Source: an uncultured Nitrosomonas sp.
Lineage (GTDB): Bacteria > Pseudomonadota > Gammaproteobacteria > Burkholderiales > Nitrosomonadaceae
Direction: 5' to 3'
DNA: 56,430 nt
Assembly (NCBI RefSeq): GCF_902826915.1
Contig: NZ_CADEGP010000010.1
Location: forward strand, 1-56,430
Shown: positions 23,114 to 32,231 of the stretch, piece after piece
Layout of the letters: the number at the start of each line of letters is the position of its first letter
Position numbering within the stretch: the stretch's first letter is position 1
Made by a program: the position numbers and the translations under genes
Notes under the pieces: model-generated
The model's database searches: none
What the model was told of the DNA's origin: nothing
Seen by the model: the letters and a program-made list of their open reading frames with translations, nothing else

Positions 23114-23884
23114 ATGAGTGATTTGTATCAAAACTTTCAGAAATTCTTTGAACTTGTTGTCGCTGATACCGCTGAGCTGTTGGAGCATGTTTATAGGATT
23201 CGCTATCAGGTATTGTGTGTTGAACAACGTTTGCCTGGCTTTGATCCGATGCTGTGTCCGGATCAGAAGGAAATGGATAGTTATGATAGTCACTCATCAC
23301 ACATTCTTTTGCGTTATCGTCCTTCCAAGGCATATATTGGTACCGTAAGACTGATTTTGCCTGACTCATCCAGGCCCGAGAAGCTTCTGCCAGTACAGTT
23401 GTATGGACAACTGGATCCAACGCTATGTGATGTCAAAGCGTTGCCTCGCCAACATACTGCTGAAATTTCACGTTTCCTGGTTGTCAGTCAGTTTGATCGG
23501 CGTAGGGGAGACCGTCGCAAGCAAAACGAAGAAATCGACGGGGAAAAAAGAGAAGTGCAAGATCGGCGTTCCTCTGATCGTCGCTCTTCGCTTAGTATTG
23601 GATTGGTGCTTATGGCGGGCGTCATGCGCATGTCAGTCAAATATGACATCAGACATTGGTTGTCGGTAGCAGATCCTGCGCTAAATAAATTGATGGGTTT
23701 TTATGGTTTGAACTTTAATCCGATTGGCCCCCCGGTTGATTATCACGGTATTCGCAGGCCTTATTATGTGAAAGTAGAGGATGCTTTGGAAAGAATGTAT
23801 GAAGTACACCGCGGCGCATGGGAGGTTGTGACCGATAATGGTGAATATAACCTCAATCATTACTCATTAATGGAACATCCTTAA
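23114..23884 (+). CDS. PEP-CTERM/exosortase system-associated acyltransferase
   Basis: A 256-residue GNAT/autoinducer-synthase-fold protein. The hallmark parts are the N-terminal YRIRYQVLCVEQRLPGF, the central YIGTVRLILPD, AEISRFLV, and a C-terminal NPIGPPVDYHGIRRPYY. These match the family that accompanies exosortase (EpsH) and PEP-CTERM exopolysaccharide loci. The ATG at 23114 is preferred over an in-frame GTG 13 codons upstream. Between AEISRFLV and the next strand there is a charged insert (residues about 128-158) with repeated DRR motifs. The real acyl substrate is unknown. No exosortase or PEP-CTERM protein is seen in the window, so partners must be elsewhere. It lies 16 bases before the PstS-like gene. 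Confidence 0.85.
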   Translation: MSDLYQNFQKFFELVVADTAELLEHVYRIRYQVLCVEQRLPGFDPMLCPDQKEMDSYDSHSSHILLRYRPSKAYIGTVRLILPDSSRPEKLLPVQLYGQLDPTLCDVKALPRQHTAEISRFLVVSQFDRRRGDRRKQNEEIDGEKREVQDRRSSDRRSSLSIGLVLMAGVMRMSVKYDIRHWLSVADPALNKLMGFYGLNFNPIGPPVDYHGIRRPYYVKVEDALERMYEVHRGAWEVVTDNGEYNLNHYSLMEHP

Positions 23885-23900
23885 ATTAGGGACTTGTTTC

Positions 23901-24386
23901 TTGAATTTACTTCATCTTTTAATACAAGCTCGAATATCAAGCTACCTTTTGTCAAGAGCCAGATCATACTTTTGGTTTGTGATATTTGTCGGCCTTTTAG
24001 GTGTTAAGGCTGATGCCAGGGCGAATGATCATTTTGAGATTGTGACCAACCCGAATGTCAGTGAAGTGGCGCTTTCGGCTAACTCATTGCGCTCCATTTT
24101 TAGTATGAGCCTGAAAACTTGGCCGAATGGAACCAAGATTCGGGTATTCGTATTGTCCGATGATGATCAATTGCATAAAGCGGTTTCGAAGGGAAAACTG
24201 AATGTATTTCCTTATCAGTTAAGGTCCACCTGGGATCGTTTAGTATTTTCGGGTACGGGTCAGGCGCCTGTCAGAGTTAATTCAATAGAAGAGATGCTTG
24301 ATAAGGTTGCCAATACCCCAGGGGCGATAGGTTATTTGTGGAGAGCCAATATTAATGAAAATGTTAACGTGCTCCAGATTAAATAG
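23901..24386 (+). CDS. PstS-like periplasmic phosphate-binding-domain protein
   Basis: A 161-residue secreted protein. After a hydrophobic signal (about residues 24-42, ending ADARA) comes a single short domain: FEIVTNPNVSEVALSANSLRSIFSMSLKTWPNGTKIRVFV, with a central STWDRLVFSGTGQAP and a C-terminal PGAIGYL. This is the small PBP-like fold related to PstS that often precedes porins. It is about half the length of transport PstS, so it may bind an anion without serving an ABC importer; no pst transporter genes are adjacent. The start at 23901 is a TTG with weak ribosome site; another TTG at 23947 is possible. Its last 32 bases overlap the porin gene, so the two are co-expressed. Confidence 0.72.
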   Translation: MNLLHLLIQARISSYLLSRARSYFWFVIFVGLLGVKADARANDHFEIVTNPNVSEVALSANSLRSIFSMSLKTWPNGTKIRVFVLSDDDQLHKAVSKGKLNVFPYQLRSTWDRLVFSGTGQAPVRVNSIEEMLDKVANTPGAIGYLWRANINENVNVLQIK

Positions 24387-25770
24387 CTACTTTGGCAATC
24401 CATCCAAATGGGTTGCCAAGGGGGTTATTTTGTTATTTGTGATTGGAAATGTTTCTGCTCAAGCTCAGGAATCTCCAACGCAAAAACAATCTGAATTGAT
24501 CAGGCCGCGTAGTGAAAGGTTGAGAAGTACAGATTTACTTGCTCAAGCTACCGAGACTGAGGTCAGTAGTGTTACCGAAAAAACCGGATTGGTAAGTACT
24601 GCGATGCAATGGTTACGTTCGACAGACCGCCCAGGGGATTTACAGTTTCATGGCTTTGTCAGCCAGGCTTATATCACAACTTCCGATAATGATGTTTTTG
24701 GAAATAGTGACAAAGGTGGTAGTTTCGGTTTGACTGAAGCTGGATTCAATGCTTCGGTGCGGCCGCTTCCGAGGCTGCAGTTGTCGGCGCAGGTGTTGTC
24801 ACGTCGTGCTGGTGAAGGAAATTCGGGTGAGCCGCGCCTTGATTATGCTATTTTCGACTATCAGTTGTATGCTCACGAAGCAAACCAATTTGGTATTCGA
24901 GTGGGTCGATTGAAGAATCCCTTCGGTTTTTATAATGAAACCCGAGATGTGGCGTTTACGCGCCCCAGCATTCTTTTGCCACAGTCGATCTATTTTGATC
25001 GCACTCGAAATTTGGGGCTTTCAAGTGATTCGGTGCAACTCTATGGTGATACTGCGGTGGTTGATTGGGGTACATTTTCTGCCCAATTTGGCATAACGTT
25101 GCCAGTTGTAGGTGATAAGGACACTGAAAGTTCGCTTCTTGGTGATGTACGAAAAGGGCATTTAAATCGAGAAATCTCGTATATTGGTCGTGGAATATTT
25201 GAGACGAATGACAAGCGTCTTCGTTTGGGTATCAGTGGAATATGGCTGAATACATCCTACGATCCTAATAACCGATTGAATGATCCCTTGGGACCAGGTG
25301 CATTGCAGTTCACACCAGTGATTTTTTCTGCCCAGTATAATGCAGAGCGGTGGACGTTGACTTCCGAATATGCGATACGTCCCTTCGACTATAATAATGG
25401 TTTTAGAACGCCGCCAGCCCCCCGGGGACTCAACGGGATAGACATCGTTGGCGAGAGTTATTACTTCCAGGGTGAATATCGTTTTACTCCAAAATGGGAA
25501 GGTATTGTACGGTATGATGCTCTATTTACTGATCGATCTGACCGAGACGGAAGTGAATTTGCAAAGATTTCTGGCGGAATATCTCATACACGTTTTGCCA
25601 AAGACATTACCGTAGGCTTACGCTGGAATGTTACTCCGGCGTTCATGCTGCGTGCTGAATATCATTATGTGAATGGAACTGCTTGGCTATCAAGATTGGA
25701 TAATCCATCGCCTTTAGACACAGAACAACACTGGCATCTTTATGGGATTCTGGGTTCTTATCGTTTCTAG
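24355..25770 (+). CDS. Outer-membrane porin-like beta-barrel protein
   Basis: A 471-residue protein with a signal peptide (about 21-38, ending VSAQAQ). From about residue 95 it shows alternating amphipathic strands: LQFHGFVSQAYITTSDND, GFNASVRPLPRLQLSAQVLS, FGIRVGRLKNPFGFYNETRD, then VGLRWNVTPAFMLRAEYHYV. It ends with the C-terminal SYRF, the Phe signature read by the BAM assembly machinery. It is probably a specific or general porin; anion selectivity (OprO/OprP-like) is suggested only by the PstS-like neighbour. Start overlaps the previous gene by 32 bases; GGAGAG lies 11 bases upstream. The c-di-GMP enzyme begins 11 bases after its stop. Confidence 0.78.
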   Translation: MKMLTCSRLNSYFGNPSKWVAKGVILLFVIGNVSAQAQESPTQKQSELIRPRSERLRSTDLLAQATETEVSSVTEKTGLVSTAMQWLRSTDRPGDLQFHGFVSQAYITTSDNDVFGNSDKGGSFGLTEAGFNASVRPLPRLQLSAQVLSRRAGEGNSGEPRLDYAIFDYQLYAHEANQFGIRVGRLKNPFGFYNETRDVAFTRPSILLPQSIYFDRTRNLGLSSDSVQLYGDTAVVDWGTFSAQFGITLPVVGDKDTESSLLGDVRKGHLNREISYIGRGIFETNDKRLRLGISGIWLNTSYDPNNRLNDPLGPGALQFTPVIFSAQYNAERWTLTSEYAIRPFDYNNGFRTPPAPRGLNGIDIVGESYYFQGEYRFTPKWEGIVRYDALFTDRSDRDGSEFAKISGGISHTRFAKDITVGLRWNVTPAFMLRAEYHYVNGTAWLSRLDNPSPLDTEQHWHLYGILGSYRF

Positions 25771-25781
25771 GCAGGTTCCTG

Positions 25782-28682
25782 ATGGAAACTAATTCCGGGG
25801 TTAAATTGGAAAAAGCGTCTATTGTACCGAACTATCAGGGCCGCAGGTTCCGCAGCCTGAGATGGAAAATTTCATTCAGCAGCAGTTTGATATTACTGGC
25901 CGTTGTGATGCTGTTTTGTTTTGTTAGCTATCTGAGTTTGATGGCTAATTTTGACAATCAGCGAGAGGATGATTACCGGCGGTATTCCAGAGAAGTCAAT
26001 AGTTTGATCCAGAATACTACGCAGAATTTATATCAGCTTGCTGAAATGATTCCGTTTCTGGATGGCATGAAAAAAGCTTTGTTGATGAATGACGAGGAAA
26101 CCATTAGCAATGCTTTTGATGCACATTGGGCGTTGCTGCAATTTCATAATAGTGTTGAATTCATTCATTTTTATAACCCATCGAATCAACTGAGCGCCAG
26201 TTGGGATAGTTTGGCTGCCAATATCGATGATGGTATTTTACTGTCGGATTGGGTGGGTCAGGTTAATCAATCCGAACGGCCGATAAATCCGTTACTCTGC
26301 CGGGAAAGTTGTATCCAATACATCGTTGCGCCTTTGCTGGTAGAAGGAAAGAAAGCGGGTGTCGTCGTCATGGGAATTTCTTTGGCGGATGTGCTTTTAG
26401 CTTTTAAGCGGTTATCCGGTGCCGATATGGGGTTGTTGGTCAAGGAGCCGGATAGTTTACAAAATGGCGATTCTGATCTCTTGTATTGGAATATCTATAT
26501 TTCAGCACTGACCAACAAAGAAAGAAATCTTGAGATTCTCAAAAAGGCGGCTCAGAACTATAAAGATATGACTGCACTGAGCGATGGCGCTCAGGTTCAC
26601 CGGAATGATCAGTATTTTCAATTAAAAGTATTTCCACTCAATTCATATGAGCTAGATAAAGCTCATTTGGTTGTCATCATGGATGTTACGGCTGCAGTAA
26701 TTAATATTCATGATTCAATCTGGAAAATTGCATTAATCGGTTTGCTTGGGCTAATTTGCTCTGAGATTTTGTTATTTTTTATTTTTACCAGGCTATTGGC
26801 AAAGCTCAAAGATGTCGCGTTTGTACTCCCGCTTCTTGCCAATGGACAGTTTGAGAAATTCCGCTTATCGCTGGCCTCTACAGGTCGTGTGCAACGTTTC
26901 CGAGATGAGGTCGATACGTTGTCGGAAGCGGCTGTGTCTTTATCGCTGCAGCTGGAAAAACTACAGCAAGAAGTATCAAGCCGTACCGCAATGCTTATTG
27001 AACAAAAGAATGCACTCAGTAAAGAACGAGATTTTGTGAAGAATTTACTAGATACGGCGCAGGCGATCGTATTAACACAGGATTCTGACGGCGAAATTAT
27101 GTCATTAAACGCTTATGGAGAAATGCTAACTCGTTATTCGGAAGGTGAATTATTTGGTAAATCTTTTCTGGATATCTTAATTCCGGATTATGAATTGCAT
27201 GACTTATTTTTCCACATTCAAGAAGTTCATGCCGGACAAAGGATGCAATTGCGCCATGAGGCTATTACACATTGTAAAGATGGAACAACACGTCATGTCG
27301 CTTGGCTGCATTCTCATTTGCCCCGGAATTCTCCCGGCGAGCCGTCAATTTTATCAGTCGGTCTGGATGTTACCGAGTATAAGCGGGTTGAAGGGCATTT
27401 AGCTTGGCTAGCGGATCATGATCCGTTGACTAATTTGTATAACCGGCGCCGTTTTAGTGAAGAGTTGGAGCAGGTGCTTAGTCGGGCTGAACGGTATGAC
27501 CATCCAGGTGCGTTGTTATTTTTTGATTTGGATCGCTTTAAGTATATCAATGATACCAGTGGGCACCAAGCCGGCGACACGTTGCTTAAAATGGTTTCAA
27601 GCATGCTGGCGCAAAACATTAGGGCGGATGACATTACAGGGCGTCTGGGAGGAGATGAGTTTGCGATTATTTTGCCGGAAATTAATGCTAATGGGGCGAT
27701 AGGCGTCGCTAAGAAGGTACTGGATCAACTGAGTTTGGCACAATTAACAATCAATAATCGTACCCATAAAATTTCGGCCAGCATCGGGATTGCCTTATTT
27801 CCAGAACACGGCGCCAATATACATGATTTGCTGGCGGCGGCTGACCTTGCCATGTATCAGGCAAAAGCGATGGGGCGGAATGCCTGGTACCTGTTCTCGG
27901 ATAAAGACAGCAGTCGCGAACGCATTCATACGTTGGTGTATTGGAAAGAGAAGATCGAATACTCGCATGTACATGATAATTTTATATTGTATTTACAACC
28001 GATTATGCATGTTAAATCGAAAGAAATTTCACATTATGAAGTATTGCTGCGCATGCAAGACATCGATGGCACGGTGCTATCGCCGGCAGACTTTATTCCC
28101 GCTGCAGAGCATACTGGGTTAATTCATGCAATTGATCATATGGTATTGCGCAAAGCCATAGCGCAAGTGGCTGAAATTTACCAGGCTGGATTTAAAGTTA
28201 ATTTTTCGATTAACCTGTCTGCGCATGCCTTCAATGACCCTGAATTGTTGCCTATACTTAAGGCAGAATTGACATTGCATGAAATGGATCCGGCATGTTT
28301 GATGTTTGAAATCACTGAAACAGCAGCGCTTGAAGATTTGCCTGGAGCGCGCGGATTGATGGTGGAAATTATAGAATTAGGATGTGGCTTTGTGTTGGAT
28401 GATTTTGGGGTTGGTTTTTCGTCGTTTTATTATTTGCGGGAATTGCCGGTTGAGGTTGTCAAAATTGATGGCTCGTTTATACGTAACTTAAGCGAGAATA
28501 GTGATGATCTTATTCTGGTGAATGCACTCTGCAGTGTTGCAAGAGGTTTTGGCAAAAAAATTACAGCTGAATTTGTCGAAAGCGCAGAAATACTTTCCTT
28601 GATAGAGAAAATGGATATCGATTATGCTCAGGGGTATTACATAGGGAAGCCAGCACCTGCAAGTCAATTTCTGACGAAATAG
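25782..28682 (+). CDS. dCache-PAS-GGDEF-EAL membrane c-di-GMP enzyme
   Basis: A 966-residue inner-membrane signalling protein. Domains in order: TM1 (about 31-53); periplasmic Cache-like sensor (54-307) with CRESCIQYIVAPLLV and GADMGLLV motifs of the dCache_3 type; TM2 (about 309-335); coiled linker; PAS (about 417-540, DSDGEIMSLNAYGEM); GGDEF (about 545-705) with GGDEF at 623-627 and an inhibitory RxxD site (RADD, 614-617) five residues before it; EAL (about 720-960) with E753-V-L, DDFGVGFSSFYYL and KIDGSF. Both catalytic halves look intact, so it could make or degrade c-di-GMP according to a periplasmic ligand. It is the third gene of the PstS-like/porin operon, and that context suggests its ligand may be the same small molecule. 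Confidence 0.9.
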   Translation: METNSGVKLEKASIVPNYQGRRFRSLRWKISFSSSLILLAVVMLFCFVSYLSLMANFDNQREDDYRRYSREVNSLIQNTTQNLYQLAEMIPFLDGMKKALLMNDEETISNAFDAHWALLQFHNSVEFIHFYNPSNQLSASWDSLAANIDDGILLSDWVGQVNQSERPINPLLCRESCIQYIVAPLLVEGKKAGVVVMGISLADVLLAFKRLSGADMGLLVKEPDSLQNGDSDLLYWNIYISALTNKERNLEILKKAAQNYKDMTALSDGAQVHRNDQYFQLKVFPLNSYELDKAHLVVIMDVTAAVINIHDSIWKIALIGLLGLICSEILLFFIFTRLLAKLKDVAFVLPLLANGQFEKFRLSLASTGRVQRFRDEVDTLSEAAVSLSLQLEKLQQEVSSRTAMLIEQKNALSKERDFVKNLLDTAQAIVLTQDSDGEIMSLNAYGEMLTRYSEGELFGKSFLDILIPDYELHDLFFHIQEVHAGQRMQLRHEAITHCKDGTTRHVAWLHSHLPRNSPGEPSILSVGLDVTEYKRVEGHLAWLADHDPLTNLYNRRRFSEELEQVLSRAERYDHPGALLFFDLDRFKYINDTSGHQAGDTLLKMVSSMLAQNIRADDITGRLGGDEFAIILPEINANGAIGVAKKVLDQLSLAQLTINNRTHKISASIGIALFPEHGANIHDLLAAADLAMYQAKAMGRNAWYLFSDKDSSRERIHTLVYWKEKIEYSHVHDNFILYLQPIMHVKSKEISHYEVLLRMQDIDGTVLSPADFIPAAEHTGLIHAIDHMVLRKAIAQVAEIYQAGFKVNFSINLSAHAFNDPELLPILKAELTLHEMDPACLMFEITETAALEDLPGARGLMVEIIELGCGFVLDDFGVGFSSFYYLRELPVEVVKIDGSFIRNLSENSDDLILVNALCSVARGFGKKITAEFVESAEILSLIEKMDIDYAQGYYIGKPAPASQFLTK

Positions 28683-28743
28683 TGATTAATGATCCAGGCG
28701 TAGCAATTGTCATAGCTTATTCGACAGACATTTATCCAGAATA

Positions 28744-29787
28744 ATGGTAAATCAATGGAGCGATATCAGCGCGGGATTTCGCAACCGTAGGATTCTTCGG
28801 GTCTTGCTGACCGTGTTGGCGTTCTTGTTCATTCATCCCGTATTTGCGGATAAGGTTACCGGTATTTTCTCTGCACAGCAGTCTTGCCCAGCCTTTGTTT
28901 CAAAAAATAAGTCGACCAACCCGGATAATGCACAAATTGTGGTGGGCAATCAGTATGAGATTATCGAGGTTATCAATCCAAATCACCCTGTCTGGTATCG
29001 AGTTGTCTTACCCAATGTAAATCCTAAAGCGCGATGGGTAGGTGCGGCATGTGGTCAGGCACATTTATCAGGCCAAAGCTCGAAAGTTAACGGAAGTGGC
29101 GAGGGAGGTAATGGCTGTAATGTTGCAGGTGAGGCGGATAGCTATGTGCTGGCACTGTCTTGGCAACCTGCTTTCTGTGAAACTAAATCAGATAAACCGG
29201 AATGTAAAATTTCAGATCCGCATGCTTATCAAGCCAGGCATTTTGCGTTACATGGTTTATGGCCGAACAAAAAAAACTGTAATAAAAATTATGCATTTTG
29301 CGGTTCAGTAAAAAAGAAGGAAGATGAGTTTTGTGATTATCCGGTCGTTCAATTGGGTGCCGCGTCTCAAGTATCACTGGCCGAGGTAATGCCCAGTGTG
29401 GTAGCTGGTTCTTGTCTGGAGCGGCATCAGTGGCATAAGCATGGTACCTGTCAGGGAAACTGGTCAGTGAGTGAATTTTTTGATGTATCTGTTGATTTGG
29501 CTCGGCAATTTAATGATTCCGGCATGGCTTATTTTATGAATCGCAGGATTGATCAACAGGTACGTACCGAAGATTTTCTCAATCGCTTGGGAGTGGTTTT
29601 GGGTTCTGCTGCCAGAGACCGAATTAAACTGGATTGTAATCGGCAAGGAATGCTAATGGAAATTCAGTTGAGTTTGTCAGCTGAGTTAATCCCAGGTGCT
29701 GATCTTGAAAATCTGATCATGGATGCGCCAGTGCAAGAAAAATCCAATTGTGGAGAAACTTTCCGGGTTGATCGCATTGGGCAATAA
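28744..29787 (+). CDS. Secreted ribonuclease T2 with N-terminal SH3-like domain
   Basis: A 347-residue protein with a signal peptide (hydrophobic 18-35, cleavage at FADK). Residues about 37-105 form an SH3-like module (VGNQYEIIEVINPNHPVWYRV). Residues 125-345 are an RNase T2 domain: CAS I HGLWP with catalytic H170 and CAS II HQWHKHGTC with H228 and H233. The CAS II position that is usually Glu is Gln (Q229). Many cysteines suggest disulphides and periplasmic or extracellular location. T2 enzymes cut RNA through a cyclic phosphate and can scavenge nucleotides and phosphate. That role would fit the PstS-like and porin genes just upstream, although the 61-base gap leaves co-transcription open. 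Confidence 0.85.
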   Translation: MVNQWSDISAGFRNRRILRVLLTVLAFLFIHPVFADKVTGIFSAQQSCPAFVSKNKSTNPDNAQIVVGNQYEIIEVINPNHPVWYRVVLPNVNPKARWVGAACGQAHLSGQSSKVNGSGEGGNGCNVAGEADSYVLALSWQPAFCETKSDKPECKISDPHAYQARHFALHGLWPNKKNCNKNYAFCGSVKKKEDEFCDYPVVQLGAASQVSLAEVMPSVVAGSCLERHQWHKHGTCQGNWSVSEFFDVSVDLARQFNDSGMAYFMNRRIDQQVRTEDFLNRLGVVLGSAARDRIKLDCNRQGMLMEIQLSLSAELIPGADLENLIMDAPVQEKSNCGETFRVDRIGQ

Positions 29788-30270
29788 CCCTCGTCCAAGG
29801 AAAAGCAAAAATTACCCACGGCAGATTTCAGTTTAATCTCGATATCTGCAGAAGATTAAACTAGATTTAGGCATGTTTCTTTATTGCGAAATACCGCCAT
29901 AATTGTCGTCAGTTCTCCTGTTTACTATCCTGTGCGTATTTTATAATACCAAATAAAGTAGGGTTAATCAGATGGTCTTTCGGTTACTGCTGCTCAAAAA
30001 ATAACATTTAGATATTTCTTCTCGGGGTAGGAAAATTGGTTTTCTATTTGTAAGATTATTATGAAAAATACTCAGAACCCCGTAGTTATATATACAACAG
30101 ATGAGTTTAGTCCGGATATTTAGTATCAAAAAGGATTCAGGTGGTTGTGAGTAATTGAGTGACAAACTTGAAATTTATTGTAAGCGGTTAATTTTAGATC
30201 ATTAAGCTTATGTTATTGCTTATATTTATGCTGCTAGAGTTTCAGTCGGGTAATGGTATGGAGTGGTAAT
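29788..30270. other. Intergenic region before the diguanylate cyclase
   Basis: About 480 bases, AT-rich, with no gene I can support. Apart from the inverted repeat at 29830-29862 I see no named site. The promoter of the following diguanylate cyclase must be here. Confidence 0.4.
29830..29862. repeat. Perfect 10-bp inverted repeat
   Basis: AGTTTAATCT (29830-29839) and AGATTAAACT (29853-29862) are exact reverse complements around a 13-base spacer, 43 bases after the RNase T2 stop. No T-run follows, so it may be a weak terminator, an RNA processing hairpin or an operator. Confidence 0.6.
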
Positions 30271-32181
30271 ATGAATCAATTTGCTAATGCTAGTCCATCC
30301 GTGATCGCTCGTGAGACATTAAAGCAGCTTGCGATACTCAAAATACAACCTACTCCCGAAAATTATCTTAAGCTATACAATAAAATCGCAGGTAATCCAG
30401 ATAATAATTTATCTGGCATTACTGCAAAAATGCTCCTAGAGCTGGCGAAAGAATTTCCGTGTCACACGCCGAATCTACTTAATTGTGTTAATAACTTAGA
30501 GCAGGCTGTCAAAGATAACAACTGGCATAGTTATAAATCTGTATTGATAAAATGTGTTGCGACTGTAACAGGTTCTACCACGACTGCTTCACCGATTGAT
30601 ACTGCGCAATCTATACCTGGAGCATCCTGGGTAAAAGTTATTAACAGCTTATTCGATGATGTCGTTAGTTCGGAGAAATTTTCTGAAAGTGCAAATAAAA
30701 GAAAAAAAATAAAACAGATGCTAGTTGAATTTTCTGGCAGTCCTGAACTTATTCATAGTGAATTAATGGCATTAGTTCAGTCGTGGAAGTCCTCGAATTG
30801 GGCTTTTCAAGAGTCAGAAGGTAATGTCGAAAATATATCGATATCAGCATCAGGTGCAAATTCTTCTATGCAAAAATCACATTTCAAAGAAGATATTCTG
30901 GCGCAAGAATGTGAAATCAGCAGCTATACAGATCAGTTGTTAGAATTGCTGGCACAGATTCTAGATCAAATTATTGCTAATCAGGTTGCAGATAAGATTC
31001 TGGCAGACGAAGCTAGATCTTTAGGTAAGCAGGTTAAAAAAATTCAAAGTAAGCTAGCAATGGAGCAGTTTATCGCCAGCTTTCGGAAATTTTGTATTAG
31101 GCTAGAATTGGGTAATGAAGACAAAACGAGTATACAGCAGGGCTTGCTTAATTTGTTAAACATGCTGATGGATAGTACAAGCGAATTATTGTCGGAAGAT
31201 CAGTGGATTAAAACGCAGATTTCCAAGCTGAAGAAAGTCATGTCTAAGCCATTGGATATGCAGCTAATAGCGCAAGCTGAATTTTCGCTCGAAAAAATAA
31301 TACAGAGACAGGCCAAAGTAAAGCAAAGCCTGAACAAGACAAGGGAAACCATGCGGCAAATGGTAGCCTCACTAATTTCCAATCTTGAGGAACTTTCAGA
31401 TGCCACGGGTGGGTATCATGAAAAATTAGAATGTTATTCCGAAAGAATCAGTAAAGCTAATAATATTGAAGATATAAATCAATTACTTACTGAGATAATG
31501 CAAGAAACTAAAAAAGTGCAAAATAATGTGCTTAATCATCGCAATGATCTGGCATTTGTGCGCGCAGAAATTGACGAAGCACAAAATCAAATCAATCAGC
31601 TTGAAATACAATTGCAAGAAATGAGCGAACAAGTGCAAGAAGATCATCTCACAGGTGCATTGAATCGACGAGGATTAGATACTGCATTTAAACGTGAGGT
31701 TGTACAGTTAACTCGCAGCGAGGGAACACTCTGCTTTGCTTTATTGGATATTGATAATTTTAAACAGTTAAACGATACGCATGGGCATCATGTGGGTGAT
31801 GACGCGTTGAAATACTTGGTTGAGGCAGTCAAAGAAACTGTGCGCCGGGATGATGTAATATCACGCTATGGTGGAGAGGAATTTGCAATTTTGTTACCTA
31901 ATTCCGGGTTAAAAACGGCGATATCAACGGTTGCAAGGATACGGCGCTATTTAACCAAGAAATTCTTTCTGCATGGAAATGATCGATTGTTGATTACATT
32001 TAGCGCTGGTGTTGCGCAATTGCAGCCGGGGGAATCACAGGATAGCTTGTTCAAGCGAGCTGACGAAGCGTTATATTTTGCTAAAAGAAATGGCAAGAAT
32101 CAGATTGTTGCAGCCGAAGAGACTGTCACAGCCGCTGAAGATTGTAAAAGCCAGAATAAAGATTCAGTTAGCACTGTTTGA
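30271..32181 (+). CDS. Cytoplasmic diguanylate cyclase with coiled-coil N-terminus
   Basis: A 636-residue protein that makes c-di-GMP from two GTP. The ATG at 30271 is chosen because GGAG lies 7 bases before it; an ATG 6 codons upstream is also in frame. The N-terminal 460 residues have no TM segment and are mostly helical, beginning SPSVIARETLKQLAILKIQP and TPENYLKLYNKIAG, a start shared by a betaproteobacterial group of diguanylate cyclases, and ending in a long coiled coil (HRNDLAFVRAEIDEAQNQIN). The GGDEF domain starts at DHLTGALNRRGLD; the active site is GGEEF at about 534-538 with RxxD (RRDD) five residues before it, so product inhibition is expected. The gene stands alone. Confidence 0.9.
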   Translation: MNQFANASPSVIARETLKQLAILKIQPTPENYLKLYNKIAGNPDNNLSGITAKMLLELAKEFPCHTPNLLNCVNNLEQAVKDNNWHSYKSVLIKCVATVTGSTTTASPIDTAQSIPGASWVKVINSLFDDVVSSEKFSESANKRKKIKQMLVEFSGSPELIHSELMALVQSWKSSNWAFQESEGNVENISISASGANSSMQKSHFKEDILAQECEISSYTDQLLELLAQILDQIIANQVADKILADEARSLGKQVKKIQSKLAMEQFIASFRKFCIRLELGNEDKTSIQQGLLNLLNMLMDSTSELLSEDQWIKTQISKLKKVMSKPLDMQLIAQAEFSLEKIIQRQAKVKQSLNKTRETMRQMVASLISNLEELSDATGGYHEKLECYSERISKANNIEDINQLLTEIMQETKKVQNNVLNHRNDLAFVRAEIDEAQNQINQLEIQLQEMSEQVQEDHLTGALNRRGLDTAFKREVVQLTRSEGTLCFALLDIDNFKQLNDTHGHHVGDDALKYLVEAVKETVRRDDVISRYGGEEFAILLPNSGLKTAISTVARIRRYLTKKFFLHGNDRLLITFSAGVAQLQPGESQDSLFKRADEALYFAKRNGKNQIVAAEETVTAAEDCKSQNKDSVSTV

Positions 32182-32231
32182 TCTAATGTAATTACGGAAA
32201 TCTCCAGGGCTAAATATCAGTAGACCGAACA

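Noticed and set aside
23901..24386. True phosphate ABC transporter PstS
   Set aside because: Only about half the usual length and no pstCAB neighbours; kept as a PstS-like domain protein.
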